Shown here one piece after another: positions 41,289-49,123 of a stretch of DNA of 64,000 nucleotides (within the stretch, counting starts at the first letter, position 1; each line of letters begins with the position of its first letter). A model generated the notes under the pieces. The model saw nothing but the letters and a program-made list of their open reading frames with translations. It was not told the origin of the DNA and searched no databases. The translations under genes were made by a program, and so were the position numbers. The stretch is taken from NCBI RefSeq assembly GCF_004168035.1, contig NZ_SDPU01000028.1, positions 62,001 to 126,000 on the forward strand, written 5' to 3'. Source of the DNA: Nocardioides iriomotensis (lineage in GTDB: Bacteria; Actinomycetota; Actinomycetes; Propionibacteriales; Nocardioidaceae).

Positions 41289-42955
41289 CCCGTTCGACGC
41301 GCCCCTCGCGGGGACGGCTCGCCACCGCGCGGGTCGTCCTCGCCGGCGTGCTCGCGCTCGTCGCGGTCGTGCTTGCGGCCGTGCCCGCGAGCGCGCACGC
41401 GAGCCTGGTCTCGACCGACCCGGCCGAGGGTGCGGTGCTGCCAAAGGCGCCCGAGCGGATCACGCTGACCTTCGACGAGCCGGTCTCGCTCTCGGCCACC
41501 GGCGCCCGGCTCTTCGACGCGGCCGGCGACGAGGTCGAGATCGAGGCCGCCTCCCGGGACCGCGTGGTCACCGCGGCGATCGGGGCGGACCTCGCGGACG
41601 GCACGTACGTGCTGAGCTACCGGGTCGTGTCCGCCGACTCGCACCCGATCGCGGGGTCGCTGAGCTTCTCGGTCGGCGCCCCGTCCGAGACGGTGGTGCC
41701 GCCGTCCGCCGGGACGGCGCCCGGGGACGTCGCCGTGCGGGCGGTGCTCGGTGCCGTGCAGGGGGTCGGGTACGCCGCCCTGCTGCTCGCCGCCGGTCTG
41801 CTGGTGTTCCTCGCCTGGCTGCTGCCGACGGGCCCCGGCCAGGAGGTCGCCCGCGCCCGCTCGCTCCGGGTCGCCCTGGTGGCGTGCACGGTCGCGGTGG
41901 TGGCGCTGATTGCCAGGGTCCCGCTGTCGGTGCTGTACCAGCAGGGGCTGGGCCTCTCCGGTCTCGACAGCGCGCTGCCGTGGACGTCGTGGGTGTCGGG
42001 CGACGGGCTGATGGCTCTGCTCGCCGCTGCCGGCCTCGGGGCCGCGGTCCTCGGCACCACCCGCCGCCTGCGGTACGTCGCGGCGGCCGGCTCCGCGGTC
42101 GCCGTCGGGGGTCTCGCGGTCGTCGGGCACACCCGTTCATACGGCCCGGTGCTGCTCGTCGTGCCCGCGGACGTCGCGCACGTGGCGGCCGCGGCGGTCT
42201 GGCTCGGCGGCCTCGTCGGGCTCGCGATCTCCCTTCCCACGCTGGCGAAACGCGACCGCGTGGCCGCCGAGACGATCGGCCGGTTCTCGCTCCTGGCCGG
42301 CGGGCTCCTCGCCGTCGTCGCGGCCGCTGGGCTGGTGCTGGGCTGGCGGATCATCGGCTCGTGGTCCGGCCTGGTCGGTACGGCGTACGGGCTGGTGCTG
42401 CTGTTCAAGACCGGGATCGTCGGGGTGGTCGCGCTGGTCGCCGCGTGGAACCGGTGGGTGCTGGTGCCGCGGGTCGTCGAGGCCTCCGGCTACGGCCCGC
42501 GGCTCGAGGCGGCCCGGATGCTGCGTGGCGCGGTGCGGACCGAAGCCGGGCTGCTCGTCGTCGTGCTGCTGCTGACCGGCTTCCTGGTGAACCTCGTGCC
42601 GCGGCCGGCGCCGTCGTTGGCGGCGGCCGAGCGGACCACCGTCACCGCGGTCGCCGACGACGTCAAGGTAGTGGCGCACGTCGGCCCGGGCCGGGTCGGC
42701 CGCAACACCGTGCACGTGCAGGTGCAGGACCTCGCCGGCGAGCCGGTGGAGCCCTACGCGACCCCGACCGTCGCGCTCGAGCGGGACGACGTCGACCTCG
42801 GCACGCGTCCGCTGCGCAACGTCGACTCCGGCACCTACGTGAGCGAGGTCGTCGTGCCGCAGCCGGGCACCTGGGAGGTCCGGGTGAGCGTGCGGACGTC
42901 GGAGTTCGACAACCCGGTGCTCACCCTGGACCTCGACGTCGAGCCGGGAGGCTAG
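41285..42955 (+). CDS. CopC-CopD fusion copper resistance/import protein
   Basis: A 556-residue membrane protein. After the signal peptide, the CopC domain (about 38-135) begins SAHASLVSTDPAEGAVL with the N-terminal His, and ends with YRVVSADSHPIAGSLSFSV, whose His completes the Cu(II) site. The CopD part (about 155-435) has eight helices with LLFKTGIVGVVALVAAWNRW. The last 110 residues form an extracytoplasmic beta-rich domain (TAVADDVKVVAHVGPGRVGRNTVHV). Copper uptake or handling with YcnI is the likely role. Its TAG stop shares the palindrome CTAG with the stop of the convergent lipoprotein gene. Confidence 0.9.
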   Translation: MTRSTRPSRGRLATARVVLAGVLALVAVVLAAVPASAHASLVSTDPAEGAVLPKAPERITLTFDEPVSLSATGARLFDAAGDEVEIEAASRDRVVTAAIGADLADGTYVLSYRVVSADSHPIAGSLSFSVGAPSETVVPPSAGTAPGDVAVRAVLGAVQGVGYAALLLAAGLLVFLAWLLPTGPGQEVARARSLRVALVACTVAVVALIARVPLSVLYQQGLGLSGLDSALPWTSWVSGDGLMALLAAAGLGAAVLGTTRRLRYVAAAGSAVAVGGLAVVGHTRSYGPVLLVVPADVAHVAAAAVWLGGLVGLAISLPTLAKRDRVAAETIGRFSLLAGGLLAVVAAAGLVLGWRIIGSWSGLVGTAYGLVLLFKTGIVGVVALVAAWNRWVLVPRVVEASGYGPRLEAARMLRGAVRTEAGLLVVVLLLTGFLVNLVPRPAPSLAAAERTTVTAVADDVKVVAHVGPGRVGRNTVHVQVQDLAGEPVEPYATPTVALERDDVDLGTRPLRNVDSGTYVSEVVVPQPGTWEVRVSVRTSEFDNPVLTLDLDVEPGG

Positions 42956-43812
42956 GCGGCGACCTCGACCGGGATCGGCAGCGTGTGCAGGAAGTCGTCG
43001 ACGCGGACCTGGAGGAACAGCACGTAGGTGCCGGCCTCCGGCATCTCGGCGTGGAACTGGAGGTCGAGGCCGGGCGCCTCGCCGCGGTCGTCCGGGCCGG
43101 GCGCGCCGAGGGGGTGCATGTGCACCGCACCGCCGGTGCCGGTGTGGAAGCCGGTGAGGTGGGCGGTGGTGCCGAGGTACTGGCCCAGCGACGGCGTCGC
43201 CCCGTCGGGCCGGGTGAGCCGAATCGTCAGCTGCTGCTGGGCTCCCGCCCGCAGTTGCGTGAGCACGTCGGCCTCGACGCCCCAGTCGCCGCCCTCGCCG
43301 GTGGCCTCCGGGACCGGCGCGGGCTGCCAGTCGCCCTCGACCTCGACCCGGTCGCCGAGCAGGACGTGGTCGCCGTTGCCGCCCTCGTCGCGGGCGACGA
43401 ACTCCGCGACGAGCCGGTAGTCGCCGGGCTCGGGGAGCGTGAGCGTGCCGCGCCAGGTGCCGTCGTCGTCCATCTCGGGATGCACGTGCCGGAACACGGC
43501 GAGGTCGTCGCGCACGACGTACACGTGCATCTTCTTGGTCTGCTCGGCGAGGAACCGCGTCTGCGCCTCCTTGCGGAAGCTGTCGATTCGGAAGCTGAGC
43601 TCGCCGGGCTCGCCGACCCGGCCGGGCAGCACGACGTCGGCGAGCGTGTAGCCGACGTCGTAGCGCTCGGTGCCGTCGCCGACCGCGAGCGAGACGCGCG
43701 CCGAGCCGTGGTCGTGGCTGGGTGCGGCGGACGGGTCGGCCTGCGGGGTGGCCTCGCCGCCCGTGCACGCGGCCAGCGCGACGAGCGGCACGACGCCGAG
43801 CAGCCGCCTCAC
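42952..43812 (-). CDS. His-containing lipoprotein of unknown function
   Basis: Lipoprotein of 286 residues: short signal peptide with lipobox LAACTGG (Cys near 16), a Pro/Ala/His linker, then two beta-rich domains (about 35-150 and 175-286). Histidines cluster in KKMHVYVVRDDLAVFRHVHPEMDDDGTW and in LTGFHTGTGGAVHMHPLG, a pattern suited to copper or another metal, as in proteins found beside CopC/CopD genes. The start is GTG at 43812, overlapping the upstream CNNM/CorC gene by 4 bases. It could instead belong to the CorC operon; the metal is not known. Confidence 0.65.
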   Translation of the reverse strand: MRRLLGVVPLVALAACTGGEATPQADPSAAPSHDHGSARVSLAVGDGTERYDVGYTLADVVLPGRVGEPGELSFRIDSFRKEAQTRFLAEQTKKMHVYVVRDDLAVFRHVHPEMDDDGTWRGTLTLPEPGDYRLVAEFVARDEGGNGDHVLLGDRVEVEGDWQPAPVPEATGEGGDWGVEADVLTQLRAGAQQQLTIRLTRPDGATPSLGQYLGTTAHLTGFHTGTGGAVHMHPLGAPGPDDRGEAPGLDLQFHAEMPEAGTYVLFLQVRVDDFLHTLPIPVEVAA

Positions 43813-44867
43813 AGCGGGTCGGCCTCCTCGTCGGCGTGCGCGGCGTCGCGGATCTCGCCGACGAGCTCCTCGAGCACGTCCTCCAGCGCGACCACGCCGA
43901 GCACCTCACCGTCGTCGCCGACGACGCGGCCCATGTGGGCGCCGCGGGCCTGCAGCGTGCGCAGCGAGTCGTGCAGCACGTCACCGGGCCGGACCGTCGC
44001 GAACGAGCGGATCCACTTGTCGTCGACGGGCCGTTCGCGCCGCTCGGGCTCGGTCTCGAGCACGTCCTTGACGTGCAGGTAGCCGAGCAGCTCGCCGGCC
44101 GCCGAGGCGACCGGGAACCGGGAGTAGCCGGTGTCGGCGACGACGTCCTCGATGTCCGCGCCGGTCGCGCCCTGCGGCACGGTGACGAGCCGGTGGCGCG
44201 GCAGGAGCACGTCGGTGACGGTGCGCTCGGTGAAGCCGAGGGCGCCGGAGAGCCGGTCGTACTCGTCCTCGCGGATCGCGCCCTCGCCGCGCGACTCGAC
44301 GACCATCGACGCGACCTCCTCGCGCGTGAACGCGGAGGCGACCTCGTCCTTGGGCTCCACCCGGATCAGCCGGAGCACGCCGTTGGCGATGGCGTTGAGG
44401 GTGACCACGACCGGGCGCAGCACCTGGACGATGAACCACATCGGCGGGCCGAGCACGAGCGCGGCGCGGTCGGGGCCGGCGAGGGCGATGTTCTTCGGGA
44501 CCATCTCGCCGAGGACGACGTGCAGGTAGACGACGACGGCCAGCGCGATCACGAACGAGACCGGGTGCAGCAGGCTCTCGGGCACGCCGAGCGCGTGGAA
44601 CGCCGGCTCGAGCAGGTGCGCGACGGCGGGCTCGCCGAGCGCACCGAGCCCGAGCGAGCACATCGTGATGCCGAGCTGGGCGCCGGCCATGACGAGGGAG
44701 ACCTGCTCCATCGCCTTCAGCGTGCTGCGCGCGGCGCGGGACCCCTGGGCCGCCCGCGGCTCGATCTGGGTACGGCGGGCGGAGATCAGCGCGAACTCGG
44801 CGCCCACGAAGAAGGCGTTGAGCGCGAGCAGGACGACCGCGACGAGCAGCGCGAGGTAGTCGCTCAC
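43809..44867 (-). CDS. CNNM/CorC family membrane protein (second copy)
   Basis: A 352-residue protein: DUF21 transmembrane domain (about 1-195, with LALNAFFVGAEFALISARRTQIE and LGEMVPKNIALAGPDRAAL) followed by two CBS motifs (about 210-340). It is shorter than its upstream partner and lacks most of the C-terminal CorC_HlyC domain. Such proteins export Mg2+ or Co2+ or sense nucleotides. The GTG at 44867 overlaps the stop of the first copy (GTGA), so the pair probably forms a heteromer. The lipoprotein gene follows with another 4-base overlap. Confidence 0.88.
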   Translation of the reverse strand: MSDYLALLVAVVLLALNAFFVGAEFALISARRTQIEPRAAQGSRAARSTLKAMEQVSLVMAGAQLGITMCSLGLGALGEPAVAHLLEPAFHALGVPESLLHPVSFVIALAVVVYLHVVLGEMVPKNIALAGPDRAALVLGPPMWFIVQVLRPVVVTLNAIANGVLRLIRVEPKDEVASAFTREEVASMVVESRGEGAIREDEYDRLSGALGFTERTVTDVLLPRHRLVTVPQGATGADIEDVVADTGYSRFPVASAAGELLGYLHVKDVLETEPERRERPVDDKWIRSFATVRPGDVLHDSLRTLQARGAHMGRVVGDDGEVLGVVALEDVLEELVGEIRDAAHADEEADPL

Positions 44868-46228
44868 CGGTCGACCTCCGGGCGCTGCACCTCGCGTGCG
44901 ACGAGCGCGACGCGGTCGATGCGCAGCCCGTCGAGGCGCTCCACCCGGAGCTCGGCCTCGCACGGCGGCAGCGGCTCGCCGTCATCGTCGGCATGCGGCG
45001 GCAGCGGCACGACGACGACGTCGCCGACCTCGGCCATCCGGCCGAGGCGCTGCATCACCAGGCCCGCGACCGTGTCGTAGTCGTCGTGCTCGGGCAGCTC
45101 GATGCCGGTGGCGGACTGCACCTCGTCGGGGCGGAGCATGCCGGACACCGAGACGGTGCCGTCGCGGCGGCGCCGGGCCAGCGACCCGAGCCGGTCGTGC
45201 TCGTCGGCGATGTCACCGACGATCTCCTCGACGACGTCCTCGAGCGTGACGACGCCCGCCGTACCGCCGTACTCGTCGACGACGACGGCCATTTGGAAGC
45301 CCTCCTCGCGCAGCAGCGTCAGGAGCGGGTCGAGGCGCAGGCTCTCGGGCACGACGGTCGGGTCGACCATCACCTCGCCGACCGTCACCTCGTGGCGCCG
45401 GACGGCCGGGACGGCGACGGCGTTCTTGACGTGCACGGCGCCCACGACGTCGTCATCGCTCTCGAGCACCACCGGGAACCGGGAGTGGCCGGTGCGCCGG
45501 GCCGCCTCGACGACCTCGACGACGGGAGCGGACGCGCGGACGCTGTCCATCCGCACCCGCGGGGTCATGATCTCGCCGGCCATCCGGTCGGCGAAGCTGA
45601 TCGACCGCTCCATGAGGACGGCGGTGCCGGCGTCGAGGGTGCCCTGGGACGCCGAGCGCCGGGCGAGCGAGGCGAGCTCGTCGGCGTTGCGCGCCGACCG
45701 CAGCTCCTCCTGCGGCTCGATGCCCAGACGGCGGACGATCGCGTTGGCGGAGCCGTTCAGGGCGCGGATGGGGATGGCGACCGACGCGGTGAAGCCGCGT
45801 TGGAAGGCCTGGGTGGCCTTGGCCGTGGCGAGCGGCTTGGCGATGGCGAGGTTCTTGGGGACGAGCTCGCCGAACAGCATGGTCAGCACGGTCGCGAGGG
45901 CCAGACCGAGGCCGATCGAGACCGGCCGCACCCATGAGGCGGGCAGGCCCGCCGCCTCGAGCGGGCCGTCGACGAGCTGGGCGATCGCCGGCTCAGCGAG
46001 GAAGCCGATGGCCAGGTTGGTGACGGTGATCCCGACCTGCGCGCCGGACAGCTGGGTGGACAGCGCCCGCAGCGCGGACTGCACGCCTTGGGCGCCGCGG
46101 TCGCCTGACTCGGCGGCGCGGTCGACGCTGGCACGGTCGACGGTGACGAACGCGAACTCGGCGGCGACGAATCCGCCGCAGGCGGCCACGAGGAGGAGGG
46201 AGAGGGCGAGGTACAGGACCTCGGTCAT
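44864..46228 (-). CDS. CNNM/CorC family hemolysin-like membrane protein (first copy)
   Basis: A 454-residue protein with the full set of domains: DUF21 membrane part (about 1-200; VAAEFAFVTVDRASVDRA, FGELVPKNLAIAKPLATA), two CBS motifs (about 215-335; MTPRVRMDSV, GHSRFPVVLES, FQMAVVVDEYGGTAGVVTLEDVVEEIVGDI) and a C-terminal CorC_HlyC transporter-associated domain (about 350-435). Magnesium or cobalt efflux is the usual role. It starts a three-gene operon with the second copy and the lipoprotein. A 9-bp inverted repeat lies just before the ATG. Confidence 0.92.
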   Translation of the reverse strand: MTEVLYLALSLLLVAACGGFVAAEFAFVTVDRASVDRAAESGDRGAQGVQSALRALSTQLSGAQVGITVTNLAIGFLAEPAIAQLVDGPLEAAGLPASWVRPVSIGLGLALATVLTMLFGELVPKNLAIAKPLATAKATQAFQRGFTASVAIPIRALNGSANAIVRRLGIEPQEELRSARNADELASLARRSASQGTLDAGTAVLMERSISFADRMAGEIMTPRVRMDSVRASAPVVEVVEAARRTGHSRFPVVLESDDDVVGAVHVKNAVAVPAVRRHEVTVGEVMVDPTVVPESLRLDPLLTLLREEGFQMAVVVDEYGGTAGVVTLEDVVEEIVGDIADEHDRLGSLARRRRDGTVSVSGMLRPDEVQSATGIELPEHDDYDTVAGLVMQRLGRMAEVGDVVVVPLPPHADDDGEPLPPCEAELRVERLDGLRIDRVALVAREVQRPEVDR

Positions 46229-46231
46229 GAC

Positions 46232-46261
46232 GCGTCACCGCCGGTCAGGGGACGGTGACGC
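46232..46261 (-). other. Inverted repeat covering the ribosome-binding region of the first CorC gene
   Basis: GCGTCACCG and CGGTGACGC are perfect 9-base arms around a 12-base loop, ending 3 bases before the ATG at 46228. In the mRNA this would form a hairpin over the ribosome site. It could also be a terminator for the small gene at 46358 or a protein site. Confidence 0.4.
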
Positions 46262-46357
46262 TCCGGACTGTCGCAGTCCATGGCGGGGGGTGGGCCTTCC
46301 GGCTCGGGTACGACGAACTCACCCGAGGGTACTGAACGCCTCCCAGGCGACCGGCGG

Positions 46358-46501
46358 CTACGGCCCGGCGACGTGCGCGCGGGTCCCGGTGTCCCCGGCC
46401 TGCACGGAGCCGGTCAGGCCGCCGGCGGCGAGGAGCGCGACGACGAACAGGACGGTGAACGCGATCAGGACAGGGCGTCGCGAAGGAGTGTGGTGAGGCA
46501 C
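46358..46501 (-). CDS. Possible small single-span membrane or secreted protein
   Basis: A 47-residue frame starting GTG at 46501 with GGAAGA 6 bases upstream. It begins with a basic segment (PHHTPSRRP), then a hydrophobic helix (VLIAFTVLFVVALLAAGGL) and a short polar tail. This is the layout of a signal anchor. It lies between the diguanylate cyclase and CorC genes on the same strand. No homology is recognised. Confidence 0.45.
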   Translation of the reverse strand: MPHHTPSRRPVLIAFTVLFVVALLAAGGLTGSVQAGDTGTRAHVAGP

Positions 46502-46602
46502 AGGTGTCTTCCGGTGGTGGTGCGGTGCGGGGGACGAAGGGCAACCGTAGGGTCTCGGGACGCGCCCGCGCACGGGGTTGCGGGCGAGATGGCCCGGACG
46601 GA

Positions 46603-48450
46603 CTACGCGGGACGGACGGAGAGGAAGGTGTAGCGGTCGCGGCCGGAGTTCTTGGCCACGTACATCGCGGCGTCGGCGGCGGACAGGAGCTCGCTGGCGC
46701 TCGTGTGCATCGGCTCGACGGTGGCTCCGCCGAGGCTGACGCTGACGTGGCCGCGGGTGTCGTCGTGGCCGCGCACCTCGGCCCGGATCCGCTCGACGAC
46801 GTCGGCCGCGACCAGCTCGGCGGCCTTGCGGTCCCCGTGGGGCAGCAGGATCGCGAACTCGTCGCCGCCGAGCCGCGCGACCAGGTCGGTGGAGCGCATC
46901 CGCCGGGAGAGCACCCGGGCCACGTCGCACAGCAGCTGGTCGCCCACGGCGTGCCCGAGGGTGTCGTTGACCTGCTTGAAGTGGTCGAGGTCGAGCATCA
47001 GCACGGCCCCGCGGGCGCCGTACCGCCGGCAGTCGTCGACGTGCCGCTCGAGCTGCTGGTCGAACCGGCGTCGGTTGGCCAGGCCGGTGAGCGGGTCGTG
47101 CTCGGCGAGGAAGGCGAGCTGGCGCTCGTAGCGGTACCGCTCGGACACGTCGACGACGTTGGTGAGCACGAGGTCGCCGGAGCCGACCGCCGGGTCCGCG
47201 CCCGGGAGCACGGTGCTGCCGAGCACGACGTGCAGCTCCTCGCCGTCGGCGCCACGCACCGACCACTGCGTCTCGCCACGCCGGTCGGGTGCGGACAGCA
47301 CCCGGTGCAGGTGCTGCTCGACGGTCGGGTCGTCGGGCGAGAACGAGCACCCCGACAGCCGGCGGCCGAGCAGCTCCGCACCGCCGAGCAGCCTGACCAG
47401 GGCCGGGTTGACCTGGACGACGACACCCTGCGGGTCGAGCAGCGCGATGCCCTGCGGGGCGTCCTCGAACAGCCGCTCGGCACGCTCCTTGGCCTCGGTG
47501 ATCGTGCGCTCACGCAGCCGCTCCTGGCTGACGTCGCGGACCATCAGCAGCGCCTGCCGCCGGCCGGTAGGTGACGGCAGCGGGCAGGCGAGCAGCTCGT
47601 GCTCCGCGTCGCTCACGAGCACAGGCACCGGGGGCGCGTCCTGACCCGCGAACGCCTGCGCGAGCAGCCGGTCCATCGTGCCGGGGGCGTCGCGGTCGAC
47701 CATGTCCGTCAGCCTCCGGCCCGCGCCGTCGCGCAGCCGCCGGGCCAGTGCGCCGGCGCCGGTGACGACGGTGATGCCGGTGCCCTCCTCGACCATCACG
47801 ACCGTGGTGTCGGGCAGGTGGTCCATGAGGATCCGCCAGCGCTCCTCGGCGAGGGAGAGCGCCCGCTGCGAGCGGGTCGAGGCGGTGGCGTCGATCGCGA
47901 CGCAGAGGTAGCCGCTGACCTCGTCGTCCTCGCCGCGCAGCTCGGTGACGGCCATCTGCGCGAAGACCTGCTGGCGGTCGGCACGGACCAGGGTCCAGAT
48001 CCGGCTCTGCGACCGCCGGCGGGCCAGCCGGGCGAGCACGGGGAAGCCGACCGTGACGCCGAGCTCGTCGGCGACCTCGCGCAGCTCCCGCCGTACGAGC
48101 AGGAAGGAGGTGAGCTCCTTGCCGACGACGTCGGCGGCGCGGTAGCCGAGCTCGTGCTCGGCGCCGGTGCTGAAGGAGGTGACGACGCCGTCCGGGTCCG
48201 TCGTGATCAGGCTGCTCAGCGTGGCCCCGCGCATGATCCCCTCGACGCGGGTCGCGGCCTCGCGGCTGCGCCGGGTCTCCACCTCGAGCCGGCGCACGAC
48301 ACGCAGGTGCAGCGCGACCAGGGCCGCGAGGACCAGCACCGCCACGGCGACGTGCACGACGCGCAGCGGGTACGGCGGCAGCAGGAGCACGACCGCCCCG
48401 AGGGCCGCGAGAGCGACGAACGGGATGCGCAGGGCAGGGCGCAGGCCCAT
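46603..48450 (-). CDS. PAS-domain diguanylate cyclase (GGDEF)
   Basis: Signalling protein of 615 residues making cyclic di-GMP. Two N-terminal helices (about 6-50) anchor it; three PAS-like regions follow (about 75-190 EGIMRGATLSSLITTDPDGVVTSFS, 200-310, 325-440 LFEDAPQGIALLDPQGVVVQVNP). The GGDEF domain (about 450-612) has DPLTGLANRRRFDQQL, the active-site motif RLGGDEFAI and ADAAMYVAKNSGRDRY. An inhibitory RxxD motif is not obvious at the usual place. No EAL domain is fused. ATG 48450 has GGGGAGG upstream. Confidence 0.93.
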   Translation of the reverse strand: MGLRPALRIPFVALAALGAVVLLLPPYPLRVVHVAVAVLVLAALVALHLRVVRRLEVETRRSREAATRVEGIMRGATLSSLITTDPDGVVTSFSTGAEHELGYRAADVVGKELTSFLLVRRELREVADELGVTVGFPVLARLARRRSQSRIWTLVRADRQQVFAQMAVTELRGEDDEVSGYLCVAIDATASTRSQRALSLAEERWRILMDHLPDTTVVMVEEGTGITVVTGAGALARRLRDGAGRRLTDMVDRDAPGTMDRLLAQAFAGQDAPPVPVLVSDAEHELLACPLPSPTGRRQALLMVRDVSQERLRERTITEAKERAERLFEDAPQGIALLDPQGVVVQVNPALVRLLGGAELLGRRLSGCSFSPDDPTVEQHLHRVLSAPDRRGETQWSVRGADGEELHVVLGSTVLPGADPAVGSGDLVLTNVVDVSERYRYERQLAFLAEHDPLTGLANRRRFDQQLERHVDDCRRYGARGAVLMLDLDHFKQVNDTLGHAVGDQLLCDVARVLSRRMRSTDLVARLGGDEFAILLPHGDRKAAELVAADVVERIRAEVRGHDDTRGHVSVSLGGATVEPMHTSASELLSAADAAMYVAKNSGRDRYTFLSVRPA

Positions 48451-48583
48451 CACTCCCCACCTCCCCCAGGTGCCGCACGCTCGACGACGGCGCGCGTGTC
48501 GGGTCTCCCCGCGGGCAGCGTAGGCCAGCAAGGACGGGCGCTTCAGGCTTTCGGCCGGACGTTTACCCGGGGCGGTGGTGGAC

Positions 48584-48608
48584 GTGTGCCACCTGGACGA
48601 GGGGGTAC
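48584..48608 (+). promoter_or_regulatory. SigF/SigB-type promoter of the DUF5709 gene, leaderless
   Basis: GTGT (48584-48587), 15 bases, GGGTAC (48603-48608). The ATG at 48619 begins 10 bases after the -10 box, so the transcript should have little or no leader. Confidence 0.5.
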
Positions 48609-48618
48609 ACGTGCGGCC

Positions 48619-49071
48619 ATGAGCGAATCGCCTGGAGGAATGCCCGACCCGGACGCCGCCGAGACCTACCACGACGCGAGCATCGACGACGAGGACCAGC
48701 TCCAGTTCGAGGACTCCCTGGTCGACCGAGGCGTCGACGACGCGCTCGACGAGGGGTACTCCCCGCCGGAGAGGTGGTCCGCCGGCGAGGGCTACGGCAA
48801 CACCCCCGCCGAGGAGCGCGAGGGCGAGTCCCTGGAGCAGCGGATCGCGCAGGAGGAGCCCGAGCCGGACCCGTACGAGGCGGCCGCGGCCGAGGACGAG
48901 CACGTCGGCGGCGAGGTCGGCACCGAGCGGGCCGGCCGGCTGGTCGCGGAGGACGAGGGTCTCGGCCCCGACGAGGAGAAGGACATGGTCGCCGAGGACA
49001 TCGGCATCGACGGCGCCGGCGCCTCCGCGGAGGAGGCGGCCGTGCACGTCGTCGACGAGGACCAGCCCTGA
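48619..49071 (+). CDS. DUF5709 family acidic protein
   Basis: A 150-residue highly acidic, probably disordered protein of the actinobacterial DUF5709 family. It shows DASIDDEDQLQFEDSLVDRGVDDALDEGYSPPERWS, the family core, then GESLEQRIAQEEPEPDPYE and GRLVAEDEG. Homologues have no assigned function. The promoter resembles the stress sigma type, which suggests a stress-protective role. A strong bidirectional hairpin follows. Confidence 0.85.
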   Translation: MSESPGGMPDPDAAETYHDASIDDEDQLQFEDSLVDRGVDDALDEGYSPPERWSAGEGYGNTPAEEREGESLEQRIAQEEPEPDPYEAAAAEDEHVGGEVGTERAGRLVAEDEGLGPDEEKDMVAEDIGIDGAGASAEEAAVHVVDEDQP

Positions 49072-49085
49072 GCCTCGCCTGAAAC

Positions 49086-49122
49086 CTTCGGGGCCGGGGT
49101 GGCAATGCTCCCGGCCCCGAAG
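49086..49122. terminator. Bidirectional 13-bp perfect hairpin
   Basis: CTTCGGGGCCGGG and CCCGGCCCCGAAG pair perfectly around an 11-base loop between the convergent DUF5709 and ndh genes, with an AAA on the left (T run for the minus-strand transcript). Confidence 0.85.
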
Positions 49123-49123
49123 C

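Noticed and set aside
41110-44082. A 990-residue frame across the copper genes and lipoprotein
   Set aside because: Shadow of copCD and antisense to the lipoprotein; codon bias is wrong for this frame.
46300-46311. GGGTAC box on the plus strand near 46306
   Set aside because: No gene starts downstream on that strand and there is no convincing -35 element, so it is taken as chance.
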